Positions 26,794-34,603 of a stretch of DNA of 64,000 nucleotides are shown in pieces. Numbering within the stretch: the stretch's first letter is position 1; each line of letters opens with the position of its first letter. Location of the stretch: NCBI RefSeq assembly GCF_019264345.1, contig NZ_JAHVAO010000002.1, positions 124,001-188,000 of the forward strand, read 5' to 3'. Source of the DNA: Marinobacter arenosus (GTDB taxonomy: Bacteria; Pseudomonadota; Gammaproteobacteria; Pseudomonadales; Oleiphilaceae). A program made the translations under genes and the position numbers. The notes below the pieces were generated by a model that was not told the origin of the DNA, ran no database searches, and saw nothing but the letters and a program-made list of their open reading frames with translations.

Positions 26794-26818
26794 GCCCCGG
26801 AGTGCCGATTGCCGGGGC
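26794..26818 (+). terminator. Likely terminator after the aldo-keto reductase gene
   Basis: GCCCCGG (26794-26800) pairs with CCGGGGC (26812-26818) across an 11-base loop, followed by TTCCCGTTTT. The short T-run a few bases downstream makes this a moderate intrinsic terminator 12 bases after the stop codon. Confidence 0.7.
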
Positions 26819-26940
26819 TTCCCGTTTTCCTGTTACAAACTGACATATCCTGGATTATTTTTTGACAAAAAGGCGGTCGTTTATTGACAAATAATCGACG
26901 CATTTGTGTGCAATTTCACATCTTTCCGGCGTTCAATCAT

Positions 26941-26969
26941 TAGACTTTAGCCTTAGCTATCTTTAGAAT
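26941..26969 (+). promoter_or_regulatory. Candidate sigma-70 promoter for the small secreted protein
   Basis: TAGACT (26941-26946) and TAGAAT (26964-26969) are spaced by 17 bases and match the -35 and -10 consensus in four and five positions. Transcription would start near 26976, giving a leader of about 24 bases to ATG 27000. Two further TTGACA boxes, 22 bp apart (26862-26867 and 26884-26889), lie upstream without good -10 partners. The whole 218-base gap is distinctly AT-rich against its surroundings. Confidence 0.5.
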
Positions 26970-26999
26970 TTCGGTTCGGTCAAAGGTCTTAGAAGTATC

Positions 27000-27323
27000 A
27001 TGATTATTCGCATTTTTGTCGCTCTACTCGCTCTCAATCTGGTTGCTTTCGTCGTTCGCGCCGAAGCGGACGAGCGCGTGTTTGGTAATGCGGATGAGGC
27101 CACCACAACCGAGAGTATCTACGAGCTCCAGGAAAAAATGTCCGGCGATTTTGAAGAGGATTCGGTTGAGGCTTTCAGCGAACTGGGCTCCCGCCTCTTG
27201 ACGCTGACCCTGTCACGGTCCGCTGACGATGGTAAGCGCTACGCCTCTGAGCCGGCGCAGCCTGACCATGGCATCGCTCTGCTCAATGAGGGAGCCTGCC
27301 TGAACCTGAAGTGGAACTTCTGA
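27000..27323 (+). CDS. Small secreted protein of unknown function
   Basis: I do not recognise this 107-residue protein. It begins with a clear signal peptide (MIIRIFVALLALNLVAFVVRA, cleavage near residue 21-23). The mature part is strongly acidic (EADERVFGNADEATTTESIYELQEKMSGDFEEDSVEAFSE) and has one cysteine near the C-terminus (GACLNLKWNF). AGAAG lies five bases before the ATG and a plausible promoter precedes it. It stands alone between the reductase and the acetyl-CoA hydrolase-family gene. The signal peptide, promoter and spacing argue for a real gene. It may be lineage-specific. Confidence 0.7.
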   Translation: MIIRIFVALLALNLVAFVVRAEADERVFGNADEATTTESIYELQEKMSGDFEEDSVEAFSELGSRLLTLTLSRSADDGKRYASEPAQPDHGIALLNEGACLNLKWNF

Positions 27324-27467
27324 CGCTTCCTTCCCGCATTTCCGTCAACGTTCTATCTATTCCTTTCCCCTGATATTTCCTGTGAATCATGATCTGGCGC
27401 ATTGCCAGTGCCTTTGTGTCGTGTGATCATCGCCCCACAGCCTGATTGACCCACAAGGAGCTTGGTG

Positions 27468-29678
27468 ATGGCGGAGGAAAACAGTCGTCGTTCAAACGAT
27501 GTGAACGCCTGTGTCGATGAAGTGATTCGCCGGGTTGGAAAAAACATTACGCTGGGACTGCCACTGGGTCTGGGGAAGCCCGTCCGGTTTGTTAATGCGC
27601 TGTACCAGCGGGCTGTCGACGATCCCGACATTCAGCTGCACATTGTTACCGCCCTCTCGCTTCTCGCGCCCCGAGGCGGTTCGTCCCTCGAGAAACGCTT
27701 TCTGGGGCCGTTCACCGAGCGCCTTTACGGTCGGATTCCGGAATTGGCCTATGCGCGGGCGGTGACGGCCAATCGACTGCCCGCCAATATCCGGGTTTCA
27801 GAGTTTTTCTTCAAAGCAGGCAGTTACCTCAACAACCGGCCCCAGCAGCGGCATTACGTCTGCAGCAATTACACCCACGCGGTGCGCGATCTGATGGCCC
27901 AGGGCATCAACGTGGTGGCACAGATGGTTTCCCCGGGGGAAGAGGCGGGTCGGTCCGGCATGGTCAGCCTTAGCTGCAACCCGGATCTGACGCTGGACCT
28001 GTTGCCCCTGATGCGGGAGCGTGAAGCCCAAGGCACACCGGTTGCACTGGTGGCGGAAATGAACCGTAACCTGCCGTGGATGGATCATCATGCGGCGGTG
28101 GAGGAGACCGAATTCGACGTGGTCTTTGACCAGGCAGCTTCCGATCACCCCTTGTTTTCGGCGCCGGAAATGGCAGTGAGCCCCGAAGACCATCTGATCG
28201 GGTTTTACGCCAGCGCTTTGCTTCGGGATGGCGGCACTCTTCAGGTCGGCATCGGATCCCTGGGAGCGGCCCTGGTCCACAGCGCCATTCTCCGGCACCA
28301 GCATAACGATGCGTGGCGGGCTGTGTATGAGCACCTCAAGGTCGCGGAGCGGTTCCCGGTGGTGGCAACCGACGGTGGTACCGGGCCATTCACGCAGGGT
28401 CTCTACGGCTGCAGTGAAATGATGGTGGATGGCTTCCTGTATCTGATGCAGGCGGGCATCCTCACGCGCGAGGTCTTTGAGAATGCTGACCTCCAGACGC
28501 TCATCAACCAGGGGGAGCTCACCCCGAACGTATCCATGGCGTCGCTGGACGTGCTCCGCCGCGAGCAACTGATCGATTCACCCATGCGGGCGAGGGACGT
28601 CAGCTGGCTGGTTCAGTTGGGTATCCTGAAAGACTCGGTGACGTTCCGGGGCGGGCGCCTGATGATTGGAGAGCAGTCGGTTGAGGGCGATCTGGACCGT
28701 TCCGAGGCGCGTGAGGCGATCGAAACCCTGGCGCTGGGGCGTCGGCTCAAAGGTGGTATCGCCATGCATGGTGGCTTTTACGTCGGGCCGGAACGGTTCT
28801 ACCGGGCGTTGCGGGAACTGAGCGAAGAGCAGCGTAACCAGATCTGCATGACCAGCGTGAATTACATCAACCAACTTTACGACCACCGCTTCGGAAACCA
28901 GCGGCTCAAGGCGTCGCAGCGGGTTCACGGGCGTTTTATCAATTCGGCGATGATGTACACGCTCAACGGCGCCGCCGTATCGGATGGCCTGGACGATGGC
29001 CGGGTGGTCAGCGGTGTCGGGGGGCAGTACAACTTTGTGGCCATGGCCCACGAGCTACCGGGCGCACGGTCGATCCTGACCTTGCGGGCCACTCGTCATT
29101 CCGCCGGCAAGACCCTCTCGAACATCGTTTTCAATTACGGCCACTGCACGATTCCCCGCCATCTCCGGGATATTGTTATTACCGAATACGGTATTGCCGA
29201 CCTGCGCGGTCAATCGGATGAGCAGGTCTACCTGCGGCTTATCCGTATCGCCGATTCGCGATTCCAGCAGGACTTGCTGAAGCAGGCGCAGAAAGCGGGC
29301 AAGGTGGATCCGGCCTTCCGGCTACCGCCGGATTGGTGTGATAACACGCCGGAAGCCGTTCGCGCTGCGGTCTCCGCCGGCGGCGGCGCCGACCGGTTCC
29401 CGGCTTTTCCCTTTGGCCGCGATTTTACCGATGAGGAACTGACGTTAGGGAAAGCCCTTAAAACCCTCAAGGCCGCAACGGCAACCCGTCGTGGTAAACT
29501 GGCAACCTTATGGCAGGCCGTTCGGGCCCGGGATGATGAGGGCCGGTACGCTTCATTGCTTGAGCGCATGAGCCTGGGCAACCCCTCCGGCTTGCGGGAG
29601 AAACTGGACCAACGTCTGGTGATCCACGGCCTGCAACTGATTGACACACCAACCGCTACAGGAAAACCAGATACCTGA
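27468..29678 (+). CDS. Acetyl-CoA hydrolase/CoA-transferase family protein, large form
   Basis: This 736-residue cytoplasmic enzyme belongs to the acetyl-CoA hydrolase/transferase family. ATG 27468 has AAGGAG seven bases upstream. The catalytic glutamate is probably that of VITEYGIADLRGQ, the family signature of the C-terminal domain, and GIGSLGAALVHSAI and VSGVGGQYNFVAMA are characteristic CoA-binding elements. Ordinary members are around 430-510 residues; this one has a longer middle and C-terminal region (about residues 590-736, rich in charged residues). It may act as a CoA transferase on short-chain acyl-CoA. The substrate is not predicted. It overlaps the FKBP gene by one base. Confidence 0.88.
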   Translation: MAEENSRRSNDVNACVDEVIRRVGKNITLGLPLGLGKPVRFVNALYQRAVDDPDIQLHIVTALSLLAPRGGSSLEKRFLGPFTERLYGRIPELAYARAVTANRLPANIRVSEFFFKAGSYLNNRPQQRHYVCSNYTHAVRDLMAQGINVVAQMVSPGEEAGRSGMVSLSCNPDLTLDLLPLMREREAQGTPVALVAEMNRNLPWMDHHAAVEETEFDVVFDQAASDHPLFSAPEMAVSPEDHLIGFYASALLRDGGTLQVGIGSLGAALVHSAILRHQHNDAWRAVYEHLKVAERFPVVATDGGTGPFTQGLYGCSEMMVDGFLYLMQAGILTREVFENADLQTLINQGELTPNVSMASLDVLRREQLIDSPMRARDVSWLVQLGILKDSVTFRGGRLMIGEQSVEGDLDRSEAREAIETLALGRRLKGGIAMHGGFYVGPERFYRALRELSEEQRNQICMTSVNYINQLYDHRFGNQRLKASQRVHGRFINSAMMYTLNGAAVSDGLDDGRVVSGVGGQYNFVAMAHELPGARSILTLRATRHSAGKTLSNIVFNYGHCTIPRHLRDIVITEYGIADLRGQSDEQVYLRLIRIADSRFQQDLLKQAQKAGKVDPAFRLPPDWCDNTPEAVRAAVSAGGGADRFPAFPFGRDFTDEELTLGKALKTLKAATATRRGKLATLWQAVRARDDEGRYASLLERMSLGNPSGLREKLDQRLVIHGLQLIDTPTATGKPDT

Positions 29679-30148
29679 TGGATGCTTCACAAGCCAGACC
29701 CGATGTTTTCACCGTTCACTACGTCCTGAAGAACAAGATTGGCGAACTCGTCGACACCTCGGAAGGAAGCGAACCGCTCCACTTTATTTACGGTAGCCCC
29801 GACATCATCGAGGGTATCCAGAAGGCGGTAAAAGACCGCAACGTGGGCGATTGCCTCGAAGTGACCGTGCCGCCGGCAATGGCTTATGGTGAACACAATC
29901 CGGAACTGGTACGCAAAGTGCCCCGTTCCATGTTTGAGGGCGTGGAAGATCTTCAGGTCGGCATGAAGTTTCAGACCAACACCGGCGATGAGGCGAAGAT
30001 CGTCCAGGTCGTCGGTATTGATGGCAACCTGGTTAAGGTCGACGCGAACCACCCCCTGGCGGGCTTCACGCTCTATTTCGATCTGGAGATCGTCGGGCGC
30101 AGGGAGGCTACTGAGGACGAGGTAACCCAGGGTCGCCCGCTGTTCTGA
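29678..30148 (+). CDS. FKBP-type peptidyl-prolyl isomerase, SlyD-like without metal tail
   Basis: This 156-residue FKBP-type isomerase has the SlyD arrangement: N-terminal FKBP strands (VFTVHYVLKNKIGELVDTSEG), HFIYGSPDIIEGIQKAVKDRNVGD, the inserted-in-flap chaperone region (about 70-130, ELVRKVPRSMFEGVEDLQVGMKF), and a final strand GFTLYFDLEIVGRREAT. The histidine/cysteine-rich nickel-binding tail of E. coli SlyD is absent. The start overlaps the previous stop by one base. The last 41 bases overlap the end of the convergent acyltransferase gene. Confidence 0.92.
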   Translation: MDASQARPDVFTVHYVLKNKIGELVDTSEGSEPLHFIYGSPDIIEGIQKAVKDRNVGDCLEVTVPPAMAYGEHNPELVRKVPRSMFEGVEDLQVGMKFQTNTGDEAKIVQVVGIDGNLVKVDANHPLAGFTLYFDLEIVGRREATEDEVTQGRPLF

Positions 30149-30926
30149 TGCCCTCTCCCGGGGGGGCGTCCAGTTCGCCTTGCTGGATTCTGCTCAGGCC
30201 TGCTCGCACCGTGTTCTGCAACTGCTCGGCCAGGTCCGATGTGCCGGTTTCCGGGCTCACCTCAATCGGGGAGTGAAAGAGAACGTCTACCCGTGCGGGT
30301 GGCTGTCGAAGTAACGCCACGATGTGGCTCTGGAAAGTATCCTCGCCCACAAAAGGGGCAAGGTGGTCGGGGCGTCCATTGCGACGGTAACTGATCGTCA
30401 CGGGCTGTATGGGGACGCTGGAGTCCGCCGCCGCGCCCAGAAGCAATCCGTGGAAAGGCAAAACGGTCAGGCCCCGACCGGTGGTCGCTTCCGGAAAAAT
30501 GAGCACGGAGTCACCCGCCATGAGCTTCCCGGCAACCGCCTTGCGTATTCGCCGCGCCTTGCCGCTCCCCCGTTTGATGAACAAAGTGCCCGCCTGCTGG
30601 GCCAGCCAGCCAATGACCGGCCAGTGTCCGACTTCCGCCTTGGACAGAAACAGGGTCGGGGTAAGGCTGCCCAATATCGGGATATCCGTCCAACTGATGT
30701 GGTTACTGACAACCAGAACGTTGCGGGACGGCGGAGCACCGTGCAGGTGAACGTGGAGTCCGAGGCACCAGCAGGCACCACGGAAACAGCGTCGGGCCCA
30801 GGGCGTGCGGTCAATGGGGCGTCGGGTAACGGTCTCGGTGGCCAGGAGCGACGTCGCCAGCAGGCTGGTAGCAGCCAGGAACAGGCTGAAATGTGTCAGC
30901 CGCACGGTGAGTCTGAGCCATTCCAT
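30108..30926 (-). CDS. olsA: 1-acyl-sn-glycerol-3-phosphate-type acyltransferase, probable OlsA
   Basis: This membrane-associated acyltransferase (272 residues) has the catalytic H76-x4-D81 motif (NHISWTDIPIL), a hydrophobic N-terminus (SLFLAATSLLATSLLA), and FPEATTGRGLTVLPFHGLLL for phosphate binding. OlsA-type enzymes O-acylate lyso-ornithine lipid. It lies 23 bases after olsB on the same strand, the classical olsBA arrangement, which is the main reason to prefer OlsA over PlsC. Good GGAGG before the ATG. Its 3' end overlaps the FKBP gene by 41 bases in opposite orientation. OlsA or PlsC identity needs biochemical proof. Confidence 0.82.
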   Translation of the reverse strand: MEWLRLTVRLTHFSLFLAATSLLATSLLATETVTRRPIDRTPWARRCFRGACWCLGLHVHLHGAPPSRNVLVVSNHISWTDIPILGSLTPTLFLSKAEVGHWPVIGWLAQQAGTLFIKRGSGKARRIRKAVAGKLMAGDSVLIFPEATTGRGLTVLPFHGLLLGAAADSSVPIQPVTISYRRNGRPDHLAPFVGEDTFQSHIVALLRQPPARVDVLFHSPIEVSPETGTSDLAEQLQNTVRAGLSRIQQGELDAPPGEGIRTAGDPGLPRPQ

Positions 30927-30949
30927 GGGAGCCTCCCGTCGGTTCCGCT

Positions 30950-31711
30950 TCAGGCTGTCTTGCCCAGAAAGTGCCGACTGTACCGGGCGGCCAGGTTGTT
31001 AACCTCTAGAAGCACCAGGAGGTCAGCGCACCGGAAGTCCGGATCCCAGCAGGGCTCGCCACAGACTCGTGCACCCAGGCGCATGTAGGCCTTCAGCAGC
31101 GGAGGGACATCCACCGGCCGCTCCTCATTGGCGGTGTGGGTCAGGTGCGGAAGATCCCGCAGTGGATAGACCCGGAAACGGTCCTCCGCCAGGTATTCCC
31201 GTTGCAGGTGGCGGGCGATGCGCCAGGCCTTGAGGCCACCGTCGGACATGCTGATGCTTGCGCAGCCGATCAGGTAGTCAATTTTGTGGGCTACCAGGTA
31301 TTCCGCCACCGCCGACCACAGCAGGCTGATGGTGGCGCCATTGCGGTAGTCCGGGTGCACACAGGTGCGCCCGAGTTCGGCAACGGCGCCAGGGAGATTC
31401 CTGAGGGCAGTGAGGTCAAACTCGCCAGCGGAGTAGAAGCCGCCGACACGGTCGATGTCGGCCTGGTGCAGGATTCTCGTGGTGGCCACCAGTTCACCGG
31501 TGTCAGTGTCGGTGACAATCAGGTGGTCACACACCGTATCGAAGGTGTCTGCGTCGAGCCCCGGAATCTCGGCGCCGAGATCGCTGTCGTACTCCTCGGA
31601 GAACACCCGGTACCGTAAACGCTGGGCGCTTTCGATCAGGGCGGGGCTCCGGGAAATATCGGTTGTCAGCCGACGGGCACTGCGACGGGGTCTCACGGAT
31701 TGAGCGGTCAT
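30950..31711 (-). CDS. olsB: L-ornithine N-alpha-acyltransferase (ornithine lipid synthesis)
   Basis: OlsB transfers a 3-hydroxy fatty acid from acyl carrier protein to ornithine, the first step of ornithine-lipid synthesis. The 253-residue product from ATG 31711 shows the GNAT-type fold region: QRLRYRVFSEEYDSDLG, DHLIVTDTDTGELVATTRIL, ELGRTCVHPDYRNGATISLLW, LIGCASISM, and the C-terminal ARVCGEPCWDPDFRCADLLVLL typical of the OlsB/haemolysin-like family. An ATG at 31744 would add 11 residues. It is followed by olsA. The promoter region holds four regularly spaced GTGAC boxes shared with a divergent two-component system. Confidence 0.9.
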   Translation of the reverse strand: MTAQSVRPRRSARRLTTDISRSPALIESAQRLRYRVFSEEYDSDLGAEIPGLDADTFDTVCDHLIVTDTDTGELVATTRILHQADIDRVGGFYSAGEFDLTALRNLPGAVAELGRTCVHPDYRNGATISLLWSAVAEYLVAHKIDYLIGCASISMSDGGLKAWRIARHLQREYLAEDRFRVYPLRDLPHLTHTANEERPVDVPPLLKAYMRLGARVCGEPCWDPDFRCADLLVLLEVNNLAARYSRHFLGKTA

Positions 31712-31745
31712 GGCATGGTCTCTTCTGTGTCCATTTCCCGACAAG

Positions 31746-31797
31746 CGTATGAAGCCGTTGTGACACGCGGGTGACCGGAGGGTGACGTCTCCGTGAC
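31746..31797 (-). promoter_or_regulatory. Four 11-bp-spaced GTGAC boxes and possible -10 for olsBA
   Basis: GTGAC begins at 31760, 31771, 31782 and 31793, exactly 11 bp apart. On the minus strand, toward olsB, they read as GTCAC direct repeats; the first and last are TGTCAC. Direct repeats at 11 bp are the signature of OmpR/PhoB-family operators; the PhoB box is two TGTCA-type units at this spacing. After the last box on that strand lies CATACG (31746-31751), a weak -10, giving a short leader to ATG 31711. The spacers are GC-rich, unlike typical Pho boxes. Confidence 0.75.
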
Positions 31798-31881
31798 AGT
31801 GTCCTCTGATCTGGGCCGGATGTGCCCATTGTCACGGGGTGTAACAGAGGCGTTGTTCCATGTATATTTCTGAATAGCATG

Positions 31882-31887
31882 TATAAT
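31882..31887 (+). promoter_or_regulatory. Perfect -10 box (TATAAT) for the OmpR-type regulator
   Basis: TATAAT at 31882-31887 is the sigma-70 consensus. No good -35 is found at 16-18 bp, which suggests an activator-dependent promoter. CATGTATA occurs twice, 19 bp apart (31859-31866 and 31878-31885). Transcription would start near 31894, 65 bases before the chosen ATG 31959. Confidence 0.55.
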
Positions 31888-31958
31888 TGCTGTTACGGCA
31901 GGTTGCCTGTATGGTCGGGCAAGCAGTGTTACCCAAAACCGGAATAACAAAACCAGAG

Positions 31959-32696
31959 ATGGATGGCGTGGAACAGACAAACGAAAGTTGGCGAATTCTC
32001 ATTGTCGAGGATGACGAGCGGCTGGCAGAGTTGACCCGTGAGTATCTGGAAAGTAACGGGCTGCAGGTGTCCCTCGAAACCCATGGCGGTCCGGCAGTGG
32101 AGCGCATCCGGAACGAACAACCTGATCTGGTGGTTCTGGACCTGATGTTGCCAGGCGAGGATGGATTGTCTATCTGTCGTCGGGTGCGTCCCTTCTACTC
32201 CGGCCCTATCATCATGTTGACTGCCCGTACTGACGACCTGGACCAGGTATTGGGTCTGGAGATGGGGGCGGACGATTACATTGGCAAACCGGTCAAGCCC
32301 CGCGTTCTCCTGGCCCGAATCCGTGCCATGCTTCGTCGGGTGACCGAGACCGGCCAGAACGGTGGGGATGAGGCAAGCGGCGAGGAACCGGTACGCCTGC
32401 AGTTCAATGATCTGGTGGTTGACCGTTCCATGCGCGAAGCCTGGCTGAACGATGAAAGCATCGACCTGACCAGCGCGGAGTTCGACCTGCTTTGGTTGCT
32501 GGCCAGTAATGCCGGCCGGGTGCTCAGCCGGGAGGAAATCTTCACAGCACTGCGTGGTATTGAATACGATGGTCAGGACCGCTCCATCGACGTGAGGGTT
32601 TCCCGGATTCGGCCGAAAATCGGCGATGACCCCATCCACCCCCGTCGAATCAAGACCGTTCGCAGCAAAGGCTATCTGTTCGTTAAGGAAGCCTGA
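31959..32696 (+). CDS. OmpR-family response regulator, RstA-like
   Basis: The receiver domain (about residues 10-125) has acidic pocket VEDDER, phosphoacceptor D in LVVLDLMLPGEDGLSICRR, T in MLTARTDDLDQ and K in DDYIGKPVKP. The winged-helix DNA-binding domain (about 145-245) has LTSAEFDLLWLLASNAGRVLSREEI and DVRVSRIRPKIGDDP. The 245-residue length and domain order resemble E. coli RstA. I prefer ATG 31959 because an upstream TTG (31887) lies on the likely -10 box. The sensor kinase gene follows 68 bases later. It is divergent from olsBA. Confidence 0.92.
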   Translation: MDGVEQTNESWRILIVEDDERLAELTREYLESNGLQVSLETHGGPAVERIRNEQPDLVVLDLMLPGEDGLSICRRVRPFYSGPIIMLTARTDDLDQVLGLEMGADDYIGKPVKPRVLLARIRAMLRRVTETGQNGGDEASGEEPVRLQFNDLVVDRSMREAWLNDESIDLTSAEFDLLWLLASNAGRVLSREEIFTALRGIEYDGQDRSIDVRVSRIRPKIGDDPIHPRRIKTVRSKGYLFVKEA

Positions 32697-32764
32697 CGAT
32701 TCAGCCTCTGGAGCCGGTGTGATCCGTGACGGTCACGCCGGCATTCCGTGCCAGGGTTTGTGAC

Positions 32765-34342
32765 ATGCCCCTGATGTTCTTCCTCAAGCTCTATGCCCGT
32801 TTTGCCGGCCTCACAGCGCTGGTACTGCTGGTCTGTATTGGCTTGTTTGTGGGCGTCAATTCGGTCCGGTCGCAGTTCTGGCACGAACGCTTCCCCGAGC
32901 CCCTCATGCGCTGGCTGCAATCTGACCCGGCCGCTGCCGAGCGTTATCACTGGCTTGGTTCGCTCTACAACTTCTCTGTGCTTGGTTCGGATCAGCTCGA
33001 ATCCCTGTCCCCGATTACCCTTGAGCGCCTCGGATACCATCAAGTCGTTGCCGTGGAGAGTTCGACGGGCTACCGCATTTTGGTGGGAGCCCCTGAAGAC
33101 CGGGTGCTGCAGCTTCGGCTGAACGACCCCTATCAGCAGGTAGCCGAAGCCGTGGCCCTGATTTTCCGCTGGCATCTGGATTCGTCCGGCTCGGATGAAC
33201 GATCGGAACTGGCGGTCAGGATGTCGGATGAGCTGAATGTTCGCGTCCGGGCCATTGATACCCCGGCGCTCCTGCCGCCCGGGGATGTGCTCGATGAGGT
33301 TGCCAGCCAGGGCATGGTTTTCTTCCGTGATGGTGGGAACGGGGCGGGGCGCGTGTTGGTCAGGCTGGAAGATGGGGAGCTGATACGGATTGATCTGGCT
33401 GCCCCCTTTGACCCCTGGGCCACGCCGGTCATTCTGCTACTGGTACTGGTGGTTGGCGGCGTGCTGGCGGCGGCGCTGTATTTCGGGTTGCGGGAGGTTG
33501 ACAGTAACCTTCGCAAAGTGGAGTCGGTCGCGATTCGCATTGCCCGGGGCGAGATGGGAGCCCGGGTGGAAGCCGGCCCGGGCACCCTGGTGTCGAGGCT
33601 CGCTGCTTCCTTTAACGGAATGGCGGAACATATCCAACGCCTGGTTCAGGTTCAGCGTGAAATGATACATGCGGTATCCCACGAATTGCGGACACCGGTT
33701 GCGCGAATCCGGTTTGGCGTCCAGATGATCGAGTCGTGCCAGGACGAGGAGCGGTTGCAGAAGCAACTGGATGACATCGACGGCGACATTCAGGAGCTGG
33801 ATGAGCTTATCGATGAAATTCTCACGTACGCCCGCCTGGAGCAGGGCGGGCCGGTCTTCTCGCTGCAAGAGGCGTCGGTGACGGATCTGGTCCGGCAGGT
33901 GGTTTCCGAGCAGCAGATCATCCGGCCGGGCTTGGTGATTGAGGCAGACATTGAGCAGGGCTCTGAACACTGGGCAATGTCGGATGTTGAGCCGCGTTAC
34001 ATACATCGTGCCATCCAGAACCTGGTCGGCAACGCCGGCCGGTATGCCAAGGGCCGTGTCCTGGTCCGCTGCCACATTGATGAGGACAATTGCCGCATTG
34101 ATGTTGAGGATGACGGGCCCGGGGTGCCGGAAGAGGATTGGGAGAAGGTGTTTACCGCCTTTGCCCGCCTTGACGACAGTCGGACACGAACCTCCGGCGG
34201 TTATGGTCTCGGTCTGTCAATCGTTCGGCGGATTCTGTACTGGCACGGTGGCCAGGCATTCGTCGGTCGCAGCGAGGCACTGGGCGGGGCGCGGTTCAGT
34301 CTGGTCTGGCCGCGAAAGAAGCCTGTCGACGCCATAGTGTGA
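32765..34342 (+). CDS. Sensor histidine kinase, RstB-like
   Basis: This 525-residue inner-membrane kinase starts at ATG 32765 (MPLMFFLKLYARFAGL). An upstream GTG at 32726 would add 13 residues. It has two membrane segments (about residues 12-32 and 215-240) around a periplasmic sensor domain of about 180 residues, a HAMP linker (SVAIRIARGEMGARVEAG), H-box VSHELRTPVARIRFG, N-box IQNLVGNAGRYA, D/F region DVEDDGPGVPEEDWEKVFTAF and G2 GYGLGLSIVRRI. The layout and the short periplasmic domain resemble RstB. Its partner is the response regulator upstream. What it senses is unknown; proximity to olsBA suggests an envelope signal. Confidence 0.92.
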   Translation: MPLMFFLKLYARFAGLTALVLLVCIGLFVGVNSVRSQFWHERFPEPLMRWLQSDPAAAERYHWLGSLYNFSVLGSDQLESLSPITLERLGYHQVVAVESSTGYRILVGAPEDRVLQLRLNDPYQQVAEAVALIFRWHLDSSGSDERSELAVRMSDELNVRVRAIDTPALLPPGDVLDEVASQGMVFFRDGGNGAGRVLVRLEDGELIRIDLAAPFDPWATPVILLLVLVVGGVLAAALYFGLREVDSNLRKVESVAIRIARGEMGARVEAGPGTLVSRLAASFNGMAEHIQRLVQVQREMIHAVSHELRTPVARIRFGVQMIESCQDEERLQKQLDDIDGDIQELDELIDEILTYARLEQGGPVFSLQEASVTDLVRQVVSEQQIIRPGLVIEADIEQGSEHWAMSDVEPRYIHRAIQNLVGNAGRYAKGRVLVRCHIDEDNCRIDVEDDGPGVPEEDWEKVFTAFARLDDSRTRTSGGYGLGLSIVRRILYWHGGQAFVGRSEALGGARFSLVWPRKKPVDAIV

Positions 34343-34428
34343 ACTGTACCTCACCGTCTAACCTGATGTAACAAAGCTGCTACATAACCGCTACTGAAGA
34401 TCCCGCCGGCCTTATCGATAATAGAAAG

Positions 34429-34517
34429 CGTAAGGGATGACTTTTGAGGTTGTAGTTCTTACGAACTTTCCTTGTTTCATTCGTCATTTAAGGGCCGGTT
34501 TTTCCGGCCCTTTTTTT
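34429..34517 (+). ncRNA. Candidate small RNA with its own promoter and terminator
   Basis: In the 261-base gap between the sensor kinase and glpK, GATAAT (34417-34422) could serve as a -10. It is followed by about 90 bases that end in a strong intrinsic terminator. Within them, CGTAAG (34429-34434) pairs with CTTACG (34458-34463), and GATGAC (34436-34441) could alternatively pair with GTCATT (34483-34488, one G-U). A -35 is weak (CTGAAG). The same sequence could be the 3' untranslated end of the kinase mRNA. No open frame of note is inside. Confidence 0.45.
34491..34517 (+). terminator. Intrinsic terminator between sensor kinase and glpK
   Basis: AGGGCCGG (34491-34498), a T5 loop, CCGGCCCT (34504-34511) and seven T residues (34511-34517) form a strong intrinsic terminator. 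It ends either the two-component operon or an independent small RNA. The glpK ATG is 87 bases downstream. Confidence 0.95.
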
Positions 34518-34603
34518 ATGCCTTTCTTCCCTTTTTCTGTCCTGTTCACTCTCACCGTTGCGGTACTGCTGCTAGAATCCGGAAAAAACAACCGGAGATC
34601 TCC

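Noticed and set aside
34360..34390. An RstA-type box (TACAT-type half-sites) downstream of the sensor kinase
   Set aside because: TGTAACA and TACAT occur close together, but spacing and orientation do not match the known RstA consensus.
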